This document shows positions 1-10,898 of a DNA stretch of 64,000 nt, piece after piece. Origin of the DNA: Oryzibacter oryziterrae. Lineage in GTDB: Bacteria; Pseudomonadota; Alphaproteobacteria; Rhizobiales; Pleomorphomonadaceae. A model generated the notes under the pieces. That model did no database searches and was not told where the DNA came from. It saw nothing but the letters and a program-made list of their open reading frames with translations. Location of the stretch: assembly GCF_021864535.1 (NCBI RefSeq), contig NZ_JAKJIC010000016.1, forward strand, positions 1 to 64,000, written 5' to 3'. How positions within the stretch are numbered: the stretch's first letter is position 1; the number at the start of each line of letters is the position of its first letter. The position numbers were made by a program, and so were the translations under genes.

Positions 1-66
1 ACGCCGTCTGTGACTTCACGCGGCATCGTCAACATGAGCGCCTTCTCTCTGGCTTCGAGCGTCTGA
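1..66 (+). CDS. Possible 3' end of a truncated gene
   Basis: The first forward frame stays open from the window edge to a TGA at 64-66, giving only 21 residues (ending SLASSV). A strong forward terminator follows at 125-164, which suggests that a forward gene ends here. The fragment is too short to assign to a family, and a chance open frame is possible. Confidence 0.25.
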   Translation, partial: TPSVTSRGIVNMSAFSLASSV

Positions 67-124
67 CAGCACGAAGCACTCTGACGGCCTTGAGGCCAGC
101 CAGGAATTTATAGTGTGTAGTCCG

Positions 125-164
125 CCGCCGGTCTGGTTTTCACAACCCGACCGGCGGCTTTCTT
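125..164 (+). terminator. Rho-independent terminator
   Basis: A 9-bp perfect stem (CCGCCGGTC at 125-133 with GACCGGCGG at 149-157) is followed by CTTTCTT. The T-rich side is on the forward strand, so it would end a transcript entering from the left edge. Confidence 0.7.
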
Positions 165-167
165 GTG

Positions 168-454
168 CGCAAGCTGCCCCCAGTGCCGCATCCGTCTGGT
201 CTCCCGTACTGGAGGCTCTTCACATCAGGTGCCGATCGCCCCTGCGCCTCCGACCGCCAGATCTGATAGACCTCGCAATATTACCTATGTGATCGACGCA
301 TACATGAGATCAATGTGAAAATATTTTCAAATTGTTTTCAGATCAACCGAGCTCCATTGGCCCATCTCGCGTCTTTTCAATCTTAGAGAAACATTAAGCC
401 CAATCACCGATGCTTGAGCAATCAACTCAATAAATACAACATCGGTTCAAAAGA
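168..454. other. Intergenic leader of the chemoreceptor gene
   Basis: No convincing gene. The last ~170 bases are clearly AT-richer than the surroundings (runs such as AAAATATTTTCAAATTG near 318-334), consistent with a promoter region, but I cannot fix -35 and -10 boxes. Confidence 0.4.
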
Positions 455-1825
455 ATGAGTTCTCTGTCGCCAGCATACGCCGTCCGCATCAAGATGTACC
501 TGGTCGACGAGGAGGTCCTGAGGCTCAAGCCAATTCTCGCACCACTCGTGGAAGCCTCGGTCGGCGGCTCGATAGAGCGAAATCACGCGGAGATTCCGAA
601 GCTTGCCACAGCCTATGTGGCCGCCTTTGCCCAGTATGGAACGAAACTCGCGTCGAGCGACAAGCAGTCGACGATAGCCCTGTTTTCCAAGCCCTTCGAC
701 GGCGATTGGGAAGCGGCCTGTGAAGCCCGGGCGAAACTGGAGAAGTCGGCCGGCTTTGATGCCCGCTACCGGGCTACACTGGCCAGCCAGATCATGACCG
801 ACCTCTGTGTTGCCATCGGCCGCAAGAAGCGGTGGAGCGGCGTGCAGGCGGCCACGCTCTGCTCCGCAGCCATGCGCATCATCCAGCTCGATACCGCCAT
901 CGCCTTTGCCTGCCACACCGCGCTGGAAGCTTCGGCAAAGCGGGCGGATGTGAGTGACGCGGAACGGAACTTCGAGGGGTTCAACAAGTCCATCGCCGAT
1001 ATCGACGCGGCGATTGGCGCTGTTGCGCGCGAACTGTCCGAGGCATCCACCGAACTCAACAGCACCTTCGCAAAAGTGGTAGAGCAAACCGAAGATGCCG
1101 GGGCGTCGGCACATTCGACGTCGCACCACATCGGCACCACCGCGGCGGCGGCAGAAGAGGTTTCCGCCTCGATCAACGAGGTGGCGGGACAAGCGCAGGA
1201 AAGCGCGCGGCTTGCAGAACGCGCCGTCAACGAGACCGAAGTCAGCCGCGCCACGATCTTCGGGCTCGACGAGTCGGTGCAGAAGATCGGCTCGTTCGTC
1301 GACTTGATCGCCGACATCGCCTCGCAGACCAACCTGCTGGCGCTCAATGCCACAATCGAGGCGGCGCGTGCCGGCGAGGCTGGACGTGGATTTGCCGTGG
1401 TTGCCAGCGAAGTCAAGCAACTGGCCTCGCAGACGGCCAAGGCTACCGAGGAGATCTCCAACCAGATCTCGGTCGTTCAGACCGCAGCGCGCAAGTCGGT
1501 CGACGCCATTCAGTCCGCGACGATCATCATCGGCGATATCGCCCGGCTGGCGTCGTCGGTCTCGGATGCCGTGGTTGCACAGCAGTCTGCCAATGGCGAG
1601 ATCGCCGAGGCCTCGGCGCTCGCAGTCGGCAAAGCCGAACAGGTCAACGCGGTGCTCAACGGCATTGGCGCCAGCGTTTCCAGGACTCGCGCCACCTCCG
1701 ACCGGATCAATGCCATTGCCGGACGTCTCAACGGGCACACAGCGGCCTTGAAAGCCTCTGCCCGTGAAATGGCCGAACTGGCCGCCAGAAACTCGCAGGT
1801 CAAGGACCTCAAGCTGACCGGCTGA
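455..1825 (+). CDS. Soluble methyl-accepting chemotaxis protein with globin-like sensor
   Basis: 456 residues with no hydrophobic segment, so a cytoplasmic chemoreceptor. Residues ~1-160 look like the protoglobin-type sensor of HemAT-like transducers (an IG-x4-RW core near 121-127 and helical flanks). Residues ~215-440 are the MCP signalling domain, with the highly conserved hairpin tip ([20 protein letters not shown] near residue 290) that contacts CheA/CheW. In HemAT proteins a haem-ligating His sits just before the IG motif; here that position appears to be Cys118, so haem binding is doubtful. That alignment was made by eye. It is transcribed alone from an AT-rich upstream region and ends before a nested hairpin. 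No CheB/CheR or flagellar genes are nearby. The MCP call is firm; the globin call is moderate. Confidence 0.9.
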   Translation: MSSLSPAYAVRIKMYLVDEEVLRLKPILAPLVEASVGGSIERNHAEIPKLATAYVAAFAQYGTKLASSDKQSTIALFSKPFDGDWEAACEARAKLEKSAGFDARYRATLASQIMTDLCVAIGRKKRWSGVQAATLCSAAMRIIQLDTAIAFACHTALEASAKRADVSDAERNFEGFNKSIADIDAAIGAVARELSEASTELNSTFAKVVEQTEDAGASAHSTSHHIGTTAAAAEEVSASINEVAGQAQESARLAERAVNETEVSRATIFGLDESVQKIGSFVDLIADIASQTNLLALNATIEAARAGEAGRGFAVVASEVKQLASQTAKATEEISNQISVVQTAARKSVDAIQSATIIIGDIARLASSVSDAVVAQQSANGEIAEASALAVGKAEQVNAVLNGIGASVSRTRATSDRINAIAGRLNGHTAALKASAREMAELAARNSQVKDLKLTG

Positions 1826-1831
1826 CGGCTC

Positions 1832-1892
1832 CTTGGGAAGGGTCTGGCGGAATGGCTCAGCGGGAGCCATTCCGTATCTTGCATCTCCCAAG
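1832..1892. terminator. Nested bidirectional hairpin between converging genes
   Basis: An 11-bp perfect stem (CGGAATGGCTC at 1848-1858 with GAGCCATTCCG at 1864-1874) sits inside a second inverted repeat (CTTGGGA at 1832-1838 with TCCCAAG at 1886-1892). It lies between the forward chemoreceptor stop and the reverse SDR stop. There is only a weak T-rich run, so the termination role is inferred from position. Confidence 0.55.
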
Positions 1893-1953
1893 TGCGCCGG
1901 TGTCATTGCCGGCGGCGACCCTGGGTGCCCCGACGGGACTTCGCGTTGTCGTG

Positions 1954-2709
1954 TCAGACCTGTGCCAAGCCGCCGTCGACGCTGAGTTCGACGCCGGTGA
2001 TGTAGCTTGCTGCGGGGGAGGCCAGGAAGGCGATCGCGTCGGCAATCTCTTCGGGTTCGCCGAAGCGCCCAAGCGGCGCGGATTGTGCGACGGCGGCCTT
2101 GAAGCCATCGACCTGGGCAGCGTCCATCTTGAGGCCGTTGGCCATGATCGGCGTCTCTACGGGACCGGGGCTGACAGCGTTCACACGGATACGGCGGGCC
2201 TTCAGGTCATTGGACCAGGAGCGCGCGAAGGAACGGACCGCCGCCTTGGATGCGTTGTAAAGGCTCAGGTTCGGCATGCCCTTGTTGGCGACGATGGAGG
2301 CGGTGAGCACCACGGAGCCACCATCCTTCAAGAGCGGCAGCATGGTCTGAACCGTGAAGAACAGGCCCTTGACGTTGATGTCGAAGGTCTTGTCGAAGGC
2401 GGCTTCATCGGTCTCGCCAAAGGTATTGCGCTCGGCGATGCCGGCGTTGGCGACAATCACATCCAGCCGGTCGCCAGCCGCAGAAATCTGATCCCGCAGG
2501 GCATTGAGATCAGCAAGGCTTGCAACGTCGGACCGTACGGCGACAGCCTTGGGGCCGAGGGTGGCACGGGCCGCCTCAAGCGAATCGGCATTGCGGCCGG
2601 TGATGTAGACCTTGGCGCCTTCCTTCACAAACAACTGCGCCGCGGCAAGGCCGATACCCGTTGAGCCACCGGTGACAAGTACGACCTGATCGAGGAACCT
2701 CTGGGACAT
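1954..2709 (-). CDS. SDR family NAD(P)-dependent oxidoreductase
   Basis: 251 residues, a classical short-chain dehydrogenase. The N-terminal TGGSTGIG nucleotide loop, the NAG motif (VIVANAGIAE) and the catalytic YNASK (Tyr-x3-Lys) are visible, as is the conserved PGPVETP after the active site. The start at 2709 is chosen because GCAGGAG precedes it at good spacing and the protein then begins MSQRF; an in-frame start at 2736 would lie in the AT-rich promoter. It is divergent from an ArsR-type regulator across ~80 bp, which suggests that regulator controls it. Substrate cannot be told from sequence; many relatives are annotated as glucose 1-dehydrogenase-like or quinone-linked reductases. Confidence 0.9.
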   Translation of the reverse strand: MSQRFLDQVVLVTGGSTGIGLAAAQLFVKEGAKVYITGRNADSLEAARATLGPKAVAVRSDVASLADLNALRDQISAAGDRLDVIVANAGIAERNTFGETDEAAFDKTFDINVKGLFFTVQTMLPLLKDGGSVVLTASIVANKGMPNLSLYNASKAAVRSFARSWSNDLKARRIRVNAVSPGPVETPIMANGLKMDAAQVDGFKAAVAQSAPLGRFGEPEEIADAIAFLASPAASYITGVELSVDGGLAQV

Positions 2710-2730
2710 GGCAAACTCCTGCTTCGTTAT

Positions 2731-2761
2731 TTCCATAATTTCGAAATATAGAATTATTGAA
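2731..2761. promoter_or_regulatory. Candidate ArsR-type operator in divergent promoter
   Basis: The ~80-bp space between the SDR gene and the regulator is AT-rich and carries the perfect palindrome ATTTCGAAAT (2738-2747) inside a longer imperfect A/T dyad. ArsR-family repressors usually bind such dyads over their own promoter. The assignment is by position and symmetry only. Confidence 0.45.
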
Positions 2762-2790
2762 CTTTGTCAAGCCGCACTGTAGAAGGAGCC

Positions 2791-3120
2791 ATGGCTCAAT
2801 TTTTCCACCCAGCGACCGATGACATCACCCTGACGGGCGTGCTTGCCGCACTCGGCGATCCCGTGCGCCTCAGGATCGTGCGCAAACTTCACTGCCAGAA
2901 GGACGGGCTGAGCTGTCACGGGGCAACGCCCTGCGAGGGGCTGGCGCCATCGACGCTGTCACACCATTTTCGCATTCTTCGCGAATCCGGCGTTGTCCGG
3001 ACCTCGAAGGTCGGCGTGAGCCACATCAACGTGTTGCGGGCCGAAGACCTGGAAATGCGCTTTCCGGGCGTGCTGCAAACGATCCTTGGGCAATCGCCCG
3101 AGAAGGACGCGGCCGCCTGA
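2791..3120 (+). CDS. ArsR-family winged-helix transcriptional regulator
   Basis: 109 residues. The ArsR helix-turn-helix is plain: DPVRLRIVRKL in the first helices, then APSTLSHHFRILRESGVV as recognition helix and wing. Three cysteines (35, 42, 48) lie in the stretch between them, so a redox or metal signal is possible; the ELCVC metal box of classical ArsR is absent. The start follows AGAAGGAG and is more credible than the upstream alternative at 2764. It is divergent from the SDR gene and 43 bp before a DUF1993 gene. Likely autorepressor and repressor of the SDR. Confidence 0.88.
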   Translation: MAQFFHPATDDITLTGVLAALGDPVRLRIVRKLHCQKDGLSCHGATPCEGLAPSTLSHHFRILRESGVVRTSKVGVSHINVLRAEDLEMRFPGVLQTILGQSPEKDAAA

Positions 3121-3163
3121 CCTACGGCGGCGGCACGTCTCATAATCCACAGGGAGGACGTTC

Positions 3164-3670
3164 GTGACCATCAGCCTTTACTCCGCCGCAGCACCTGTCT
3201 TCGTCCAGATGCTGGGTGCGCTGTCGCGTGTACTCAAAAAGGCGGAAGGCTATGCCGCCGAGCGCAAGATCGACCCGTCGGTCTATCTCAACATGCGCCT
3301 TTGTGCCGACATGTTCCCGTTGACGCGTCAGGTCCAGATCGCCTGCGATCATGCCAAGGGTGCCACCGCCCGCTTGTCGGGCAGCGAGAATCCGAAGTTC
3401 GAGGACACGGAGGCAACGTTCGCGGAACTCCAGGCGCGCATCGAGAAGACCCTGGCTTTCGTGAAGAGCGTTCCGGCCGACAAGATCGACGGACAGGAAG
3501 AACGCCCCATCAACATCAGCTTCCCCGGCATGTCGCTGGATTTCACCGGGCAGGATTATCTGCTGCATTATGCTCTGCCCAACTTCTACTTCCACGTGAC
3601 GACCGCCTACGCCATCCTGCGCCACGCTGGGGTGCCGCTCGGCAAGGCCGACTATTTCGGTCGCACCTGA
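3164..3670 (+). CDS. DUF1993 family protein
   Basis: 168 residues resembling the DUF1993 family, four-helix proteins related to the DinB fold and of unknown function. Recognisable are the opening pattern of a short helix then FVQMLGALSRVLKKAE, the central FPLTRQVQIACDHAKGA, and the C-terminal YFHVTTAYAILRHAGVPLGK. It starts at GTG after a strong AGGGAGGAC ribosome site. It follows the ArsR gene by 43 bp and may be co-transcribed; a clear terminator follows. The biochemical role is unknown. Confidence 0.85.
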   Translation: MTISLYSAAAPVFVQMLGALSRVLKKAEGYAAERKIDPSVYLNMRLCADMFPLTRQVQIACDHAKGATARLSGSENPKFEDTEATFAELQARIEKTLAFVKSVPADKIDGQEERPINISFPGMSLDFTGQDYLLHYALPNFYFHVTTAYAILRHAGVPLGKADYFGRT

Positions 3671-3685
3671 TCGAGACCGATCTTG

Positions 3686-3718
3686 CAGACCGGCGTTCGT
3701 TCGCCGGTCTGTTCATTT
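3686..3718 (+). terminator. Rho-independent terminator
   Basis: A 10-bp perfect stem, CAGACCGGCG (3686-3695) with CGCCGGTCTG (3702-3711), loop TTCGTT, then TTCATTT. It closes the ArsR-DUF1993 unit. Confidence 0.75.
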
Positions 3719-3766
3719 GCGGCGCCTGCCGCGGAGGCAGCAGCCCTCAAGTTGGGACAAGGCTCA

Positions 3767-4198
3767 ATGACCCGGCAATCCTCTGATCACGATGCCACCT
3801 GGTGGAACGCCAAGGCGCCGGATATCGACCTCTTCGAACGCCTGGCTGCGGCAGCCTATGCGGAACTGCCCGAAGAGTTTCGCAAGCTGACCGGCGACGT
3901 TGAAATCCGGGTTGCCGACTTTCCCGACGAGGAAACATTCGAGGCGATGGAACTCGAAAGCGAGTTCGACCTGCTCGGCCTGTTCGTCGGTGTCGGCCTG
4001 GCCCATGACAGCGCCGTGCCGCAGACAGGGCAGATGCCGAACCGCGTCTGGCTCTACCGCCGGCCGATCCTCGACTATTGGGCCGAGCATGACGAGGCTC
4101 TGGGCGACATCGTCGCCCATGTGCTGGTGCACGAAATCGGCCACCACTTCGGTCTTTCCGACGACGACATGTATGGTATCGAGGACGGCACCCCATGA
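3767..4198 (+). CDS. Metallopeptidase family protein (minimal zincin)
   Basis: 143 residues. The C-terminus carries the zincin signature HEIGHHFGLSDDDM, i.e. HExxH followed by a third ligand region ending in Asp, as in the small possible zinc metallopeptidases (DUF1025/zincin_1 family). The length of ~130-140 residues fits that family. The start at 3767 is chosen because upstream in-frame starts run back into the terminator. The last four bases overlap the next gene as ATGA, so the two are translationally coupled. Substrate unknown; cytoplasmic since no signal peptide is seen. Confidence 0.88.
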   Translation: MTRQSSDHDATWWNAKAPDIDLFERLAAAAYAELPEEFRKLTGDVEIRVADFPDEETFEAMELESEFDLLGLFVGVGLAHDSAVPQTGQMPNRVWLYRRPILDYWAEHDEALGDIVAHVLVHEIGHHFGLSDDDMYGIEDGTP

Positions 4199-5079
4199 CT
4201 GGTCACAACCTTACGGCCACCTTGCGCATCTTGACACCGTCACCCGGCGTCTACGCCTATTACGACGGGCGCATCGAGGGGCGGCGTCTGCACTCCCAGG
4301 CGGAGAACTGGCTCGACGACGGCGCCTACAAGCTTGGCATCGCCTCCTATGCCATCGTCGATGGCGACGAGGCGCTGGTCTACGACACACACATGACGCT
4401 GGATCATGCGCAAGCCGTGCGCCGGCATCTGCGATCGGTGGGCGTCGGGCACATTCGGGTGATGCTGAGCCATTGGCATGACGATCATGTGGCCGGCAAC
4501 GCGGTGTTTGCCGACTGCGAGATCATCGCGCACAGGCTGACGCTGGCGGCGCTTTCGGAGCATCGGTTGAAGCTGGAAGCGGGTGATCCACCCATTCGGC
4601 CGCTGGTTCTGCCGAGCCACATCTACGAGGATCGCATCGATCTCAAGATCGGCAGCCGGCTGGTCTCGGCACGGCATTTCGACATTCACAGCGCTGACGG
4701 GACCGTGTTGCTGCTCGAAGATGCCGCCTTGTTGTTCGCCGGTGACACGGTGGAGGACACGGCGACCTATGTGTCCGAGCCCGAACATACTGCGAGGCAT
4801 GTGAAGGAACTCAAGAGGCTCGCTGCCCTGCCCTTCAACCGCCTGCTCCCCTGCCACGGCGATCCGGACATCATCGCCGGTGGCGGCTACGAGCCGACGC
4901 TGATCGGGGCCAACCGGCGCTACCTCGAACGTCTGCTCGGCGGCGAGGGACGGGATGGCGAGAGCTTGGCCACCTTCGTCGCCGACGACATCAAGGCGGG
5001 CTTCATCACCTATTTTGCGCCTTACGAGGATGTGCACCGGGCGAATTTGAAGGCTATGGAAAGCGCAGGCCGCGTCTGA
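4195..5079 (+). CDS. MBL-fold metallo-hydrolase
   Basis: 294 residues. The metallo-beta-lactamase metal site is complete: SHWHDDHVAGN near residue 95 (HxHxDH), an LLFAGDTVEDT strand-loop with the bridging Asp, and the late histidine in LLPCHGDPDII. It contains a long middle section and a C-terminal helical region. Family members include glyoxalase II-like and many uncharacterised hydrolases; nothing here fixes the substrate. It begins inside the stop of the zincin gene, so the pair forms a two-gene operon. Confidence 0.9.
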   Translation: MTGHNLTATLRILTPSPGVYAYYDGRIEGRRLHSQAENWLDDGAYKLGIASYAIVDGDEALVYDTHMTLDHAQAVRRHLRSVGVGHIRVMLSHWHDDHVAGNAVFADCEIIAHRLTLAALSEHRLKLEAGDPPIRPLVLPSHIYEDRIDLKIGSRLVSARHFDIHSADGTVLLLEDAALLFAGDTVEDTATYVSEPEHTARHVKELKRLAALPFNRLLPCHGDPDIIAGGGYEPTLIGANRRYLERLLGGEGRDGESLATFVADDIKAGFITYFAPYEDVHRANLKAMESAGRV

Positions 5080-5173
5080 CGCGGCCATGCCTGCCTGTTC
5101 GGTGCACTGATCCAATCGTCGACCTGCGCAGACTGCGCATGCCTGTTGCCGCACAAGCATGGCGGTCCATGAC

Positions 5174-5202
5174 TCAGGATGAGTCGCCCTGACTCATCCT
5201 GA
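5174..5202. terminator. 12-bp perfect inverted repeat between converging genes
   Basis: TCAGGATGAGTC (5174-5185) and its exact reverse complement GACTCATCCTGA (5191-5202) flank a 5-nt loop. The left arm is itself part of a smaller dyad, GACTC-aggat-GAGTC at 5171-5185. It lies between the MBL gene (forward) and ssb (reverse) and so could terminate both, although no T-run follows on either side. Confidence 0.5.
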
Positions 5203-5230
5203 CCTCATATGGACTCGCCGAAGACGGTCG

Positions 5231-5761
5231 TCAGAACGGGATCTCGTCGTCCATGTCGGAGCCGAAGTTCGACGGCGCCGCCGCCGGGGCGCGACCAGCG
5301 CCGCCGCTGCGCGGGCCGCCGCGGCTTTCCATCGGGCTCGACGAGCCGAAATCGGAACCGCCATCGCTGCCATAGTCGCCGACCTCGCCACGACCGCCAC
5401 CGCCTTCGCCACGGCTGTCGAGAATGGTGAGTTCGCCGCGGAAGCGCTGCAGCACGATTTCCGTGGTGTAGCGTTCCTGGCCCTGCTGGTCGGTCCACTT
5501 GCGGGTCTGCAGCTGACCTTCGATGTAAACCTTGGAGCCCTTCTTGAGATACTGCTCGGCCACCTTGGCCAGGTTCTCGTTGAAGATGACCACCGAGTGC
5601 CACTCGGTCCGCTCCTTGCGTTCGCCGGACTGGCGGTCGCGCCAGTTTTCAGAGGTGGCGATGCGCAGGTTCACCACGGAGTCGCCCGAACCCATGCGGC
5701 GGACTTCCGGATCGCGCCCCAGATTGCCCACCAGGATCACCTTGTTGACGCTTCCCGCCAT
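5231..5761 (-). CDS. ssb: Single-stranded DNA-binding protein
   Basis: 176 residues. An N-terminal OB fold (residues ~4-110: [16 protein letters not shown], then [30 protein letters not shown] split by family-typical spacing), a Gly/Ser-rich linker, and the acidic C-terminal tip DMDDEIPF that recruits repair and replication partners. The start at 5761 is set by AAGGAGAAGG and by the family N-terminus MAGSVNKV; the longer open frame upstream reads into the promoter. It is divergent from uvrA with an SOS box between, the common alphaproteobacterial arrangement, so part of its expression is probably LexA-controlled. Confidence 0.97.
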   Translation of the reverse strand: MAGSVNKVILVGNLGRDPEVRRMGSGDSVVNLRIATSENWRDRQSGERKERTEWHSVVIFNENLAKVAEQYLKKGSKVYIEGQLQTRKWTDQQGQERYTTEIVLQRFRGELTILDSRGEGGGGRGEVGDYGSDGGSDFGSSSPMESRGGPRSGGAGRAPAAAPSNFGSDMDDEIPF

Positions 5762-5933
5762 TGCCCTTCTCCTTGCCCACTGTTGGGCCCAATGCTGGGC
5801 CGATGCCCAAATGCCAAAGCCGCCGCCCGAAAGGCGACGGCAAAATCGCGTCACCCTAGCTCTCAGGCTTGCCTGGCGAAACCGGTAAGCTCGATTTTCC
5901 ACAGCGGTGAAAAAGCGCTGGCGTCGCCAGATC

Positions 5934-5948
5934 GTTCCTGATACGTTC
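5934..5948. promoter_or_regulatory. LexA (SOS) box between ssb and uvrA
   Basis: GTTC-CTGATAC-GTTC is an exact match to the alphaproteobacterial LexA motif GTTC-N7-GTTC. It sits 173 bp from the ssb start and 255 bp from the uvrA start, in the shared divergent promoter region. Confidence 0.85.
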
Positions 5949-6088
5949 TAGCGAACGACAACGCCGGGCACAATGGAAATCTACACCGCCTGCAACTTTT
6001 CGGTTGAAGGTCGGAGGAGAGATTTGGCGATGTGAGCCTGCTGACAGGTATCGTCAGGAGAAGAGGCTAGGACTTGAACATTGCCGGC

Positions 6089-6114
6089 ACGCCCGCTCCG
6101 AAGCGGACGGGCGT
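6089..6114. other. Hairpin in the uvrA leader
   Basis: ACGCCCG-c-TCCG pairs with CGGACGGGCGT across an AAG loop (11 pairs, one bulge). No T-run follows, so it is not an obvious terminator; it would be a structured part of a long uvrA 5' leader. Function unknown. Confidence 0.35.
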
Positions 6115-6202
6115 CGCACGGAGTGACTTGACGCGCGGCGCCAAGTCGATTTCTTGAAAGGTTCGGCCCCAGCGAGGCCTTGCAGTCGGGAACGGATGAC
6201 CC

Positions 6203-9112
<2,910 letters not shown>

Positions 9113-9126
9113 CGACAGTTTGGGCT

Positions 9127-9145
9127 TGCCCCGCCTCGCGGGGCA
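9127..9145. terminator. GC-rich hairpin after uvrA
   Basis: TGCCCCGC-ctc-GCGGGGCA, an 8-bp perfect stem 14 bp after the uvrA stop. There is no T-run, so it may be only a 3'-end stabiliser. Confidence 0.4.
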
Positions 9146-9651
9146 GCCGGGCGTCAGTTCAGGCTGCACCATTTCACCCGACTGCGGGCGCGGCATAGGC
9201 TCGGCGGCGTCATCCGGGGCCGTGCCGCTCTGACAGTGATGTGCTTGTGCGCGAGGCAGCTGAGAATGGGCCTTGATCCTGCTGACAGACGCAACCTGCA
9301 CTTTTGACTGGCCGCTTCCCAGTTCAAGCTCCAGGGGCCTTTACTGCGGTGTTTCCAACCAACAGACGCAAGGGCCGAGAGAGGCTCAAGGTCTCCTGGC
9401 GGGATTCGGCAGGCAGCAGAAGTCTTGAGCCGATCCTGCGACCTTAGTAGCCTTCGAAAGATGGCCGAGCATTGCTGTTCACTGGAGGACGCAAACTCAA
9501 GCTTCGCACCCATATGAATATGAATTTCTGCATATTTGAAAAGATCCGCACCAAGATAACGTTTTGGAGATGCTCTGGAAGTATTTTGATTTCCAGCGGC
9601 TGTTGATGCTTACGATTATAGAGCCTGCTTGGCGCAACCGGTGCCCTCAAG
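9146..9651. other. Gene-free interval before the GGDEF gene
   Basis: About 500 bp with no gene I can support. Open frames here have no family resemblance and no good ribosome site. The right-hand 150 bp are AT-rich (for instance around 9511-9565) and probably hold the promoter of the downstream cyclase. Confidence 0.5.
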
Positions 9652-10830
9652 ATGCTTCAAATTCTCCAGTTCGACAACCCGACAGTTTTCAATCTGAATT
9701 TTGCGCTTCATATACTATCGATGTCAATAACCTTGCTCGTGGCCCTCAACACAGGTCGCGACAAGGGAATACTACTCATCTCGGCGTCGGATTTTTGTTA
9801 CGCGGTCGGCTTCTTTCTCATGTCGTCCTACGACCTATTTCCAGACCTCGTCTGGGAGTTTGTGGGAAATCGTGTCGTGGATTTTGCAAGTGTCGTGGCG
9901 CTTGCCGGCATGGTCGTGTTTCTGCGGCGTCCTGCCTACTATCTCCTGCCGGGGCTGCTTTTCCTGCCGGCTTTTGCGCTCCAGTTCTACTACTTCGCTT
10001 TCGACAACTATGAGAACATGAAGGCGATCACGATAGCCGAGGCCGGATTTCGCGGAACCATCGCGCTTTACACGGCACTGGTCCTGATGTTCCGCAGCGA
10101 CGACTCCTTGAGGCCCGCCTCGACCTGGGCCGGTCGTTTCTACGTACTCTGGTCGATGATGCTGGCAACACGCATCCTTTACTGGCTCATCTATTTTGAC
10201 CCCGGTGTCACCGCACCAGATGCAGATCCGACGACGACCTATGCCCTGGCCGCCCGCATCATGCTGACCTTCATGATCGCGCCTTGCTATATCTGGATGG
10301 TGACGCGGCGGCTGGATCAGGAAATCCGGCACCAGGCGATTACCGATCCCCTGACAGGCGTCGCCAATCGTCGGCGGATCTGGGAAGTGGCGAGCCGGGC
10401 GCTCGACGACGCTCAACGCGGTTCGCAGCCCTTGTCGGTGCTGGCCCTCGACCTCGATCATTTCAAGCTGGTGAATGACACGCATGGCCACGCGGCTGGC
10501 GACCAGGTGCTGGTGGCCGTGGCCGCGGCCGTTTCCTCTGCCTTGCGCAGTGTGGACGTTCTCGCCCGAGTCGGGGGTGAAGAGTTTGCCGTGCTGTTGC
10601 CCGGAACCTCGCTCGAAGGAGCGCAGATCGTTGCCGAGAGGCTGAAGAAGGCGATCGCACAGATTTCCATCGCCTGTGAGGGCAATGTGCACCTGCGCGT
10701 GACGACCTCGATCGGGGTCGCGACAGCAGGACGCACGACCCGCACGTGGGACGAGTTGATCCGAAAGGCGGACAGAGCGCTCTACAGCGCCAAGCAAACC
10801 GGGCGAAACCGCGTGGTAGCGGCGGAATAG
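9652..10830 (+). CDS. Membrane-anchored diguanylate cyclase (GGDEF)
   Basis: 392 residues. The first ~220 form about six hydrophobic helices without a recognised sensor domain, resembling the membrane regions of many 7TM-like GGDEF proteins. Residues ~230-390 are a full GGDEF domain: DPLTGVANRR, LDLDHFKLVNDTHGH, and the active-site RVGGEEF. An RxxD inhibitory site (RSVD) lies exactly five residues before GGEEF, so product feedback by c-di-GMP is likely. It should therefore be an active cyclase making c-di-GMP from two GTP. It stands alone, 68 bp before fhcB, with no obvious terminator between. Confidence 0.92.
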   Translation: MLQILQFDNPTVFNLNFALHILSMSITLLVALNTGRDKGILLISASDFCYAVGFFLMSSYDLFPDLVWEFVGNRVVDFASVVALAGMVVFLRRPAYYLLPGLLFLPAFALQFYYFAFDNYENMKAITIAEAGFRGTIALYTALVLMFRSDDSLRPASTWAGRFYVLWSMMLATRILYWLIYFDPGVTAPDADPTTTYALAARIMLTFMIAPCYIWMVTRRLDQEIRHQAITDPLTGVANRRRIWEVASRALDDAQRGSQPLSVLALDLDHFKLVNDTHGHAAGDQVLVAVAAAVSSALRSVDVLARVGGEEFAVLLPGTSLEGAQIVAERLKKAIAQISIACEGNVHLRVTTSIGVATAGRTTRTWDELIRKADRALYSAKQTGRNRVVAAE

Positions 10831-10898
10831 GCGGTTTGGGCTCCGCGACAAATGCCCGCTGGCCGAACGCTTGCCTCGCCCCGATTCGAAGTGCGATC

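Noticed and set aside
9154-9513. Reverse open frame of 119 codons after uvrA
   Set aside because: No ribosome site or recognisable domain; biased toward Ser/Arg/Cys as in random frames.
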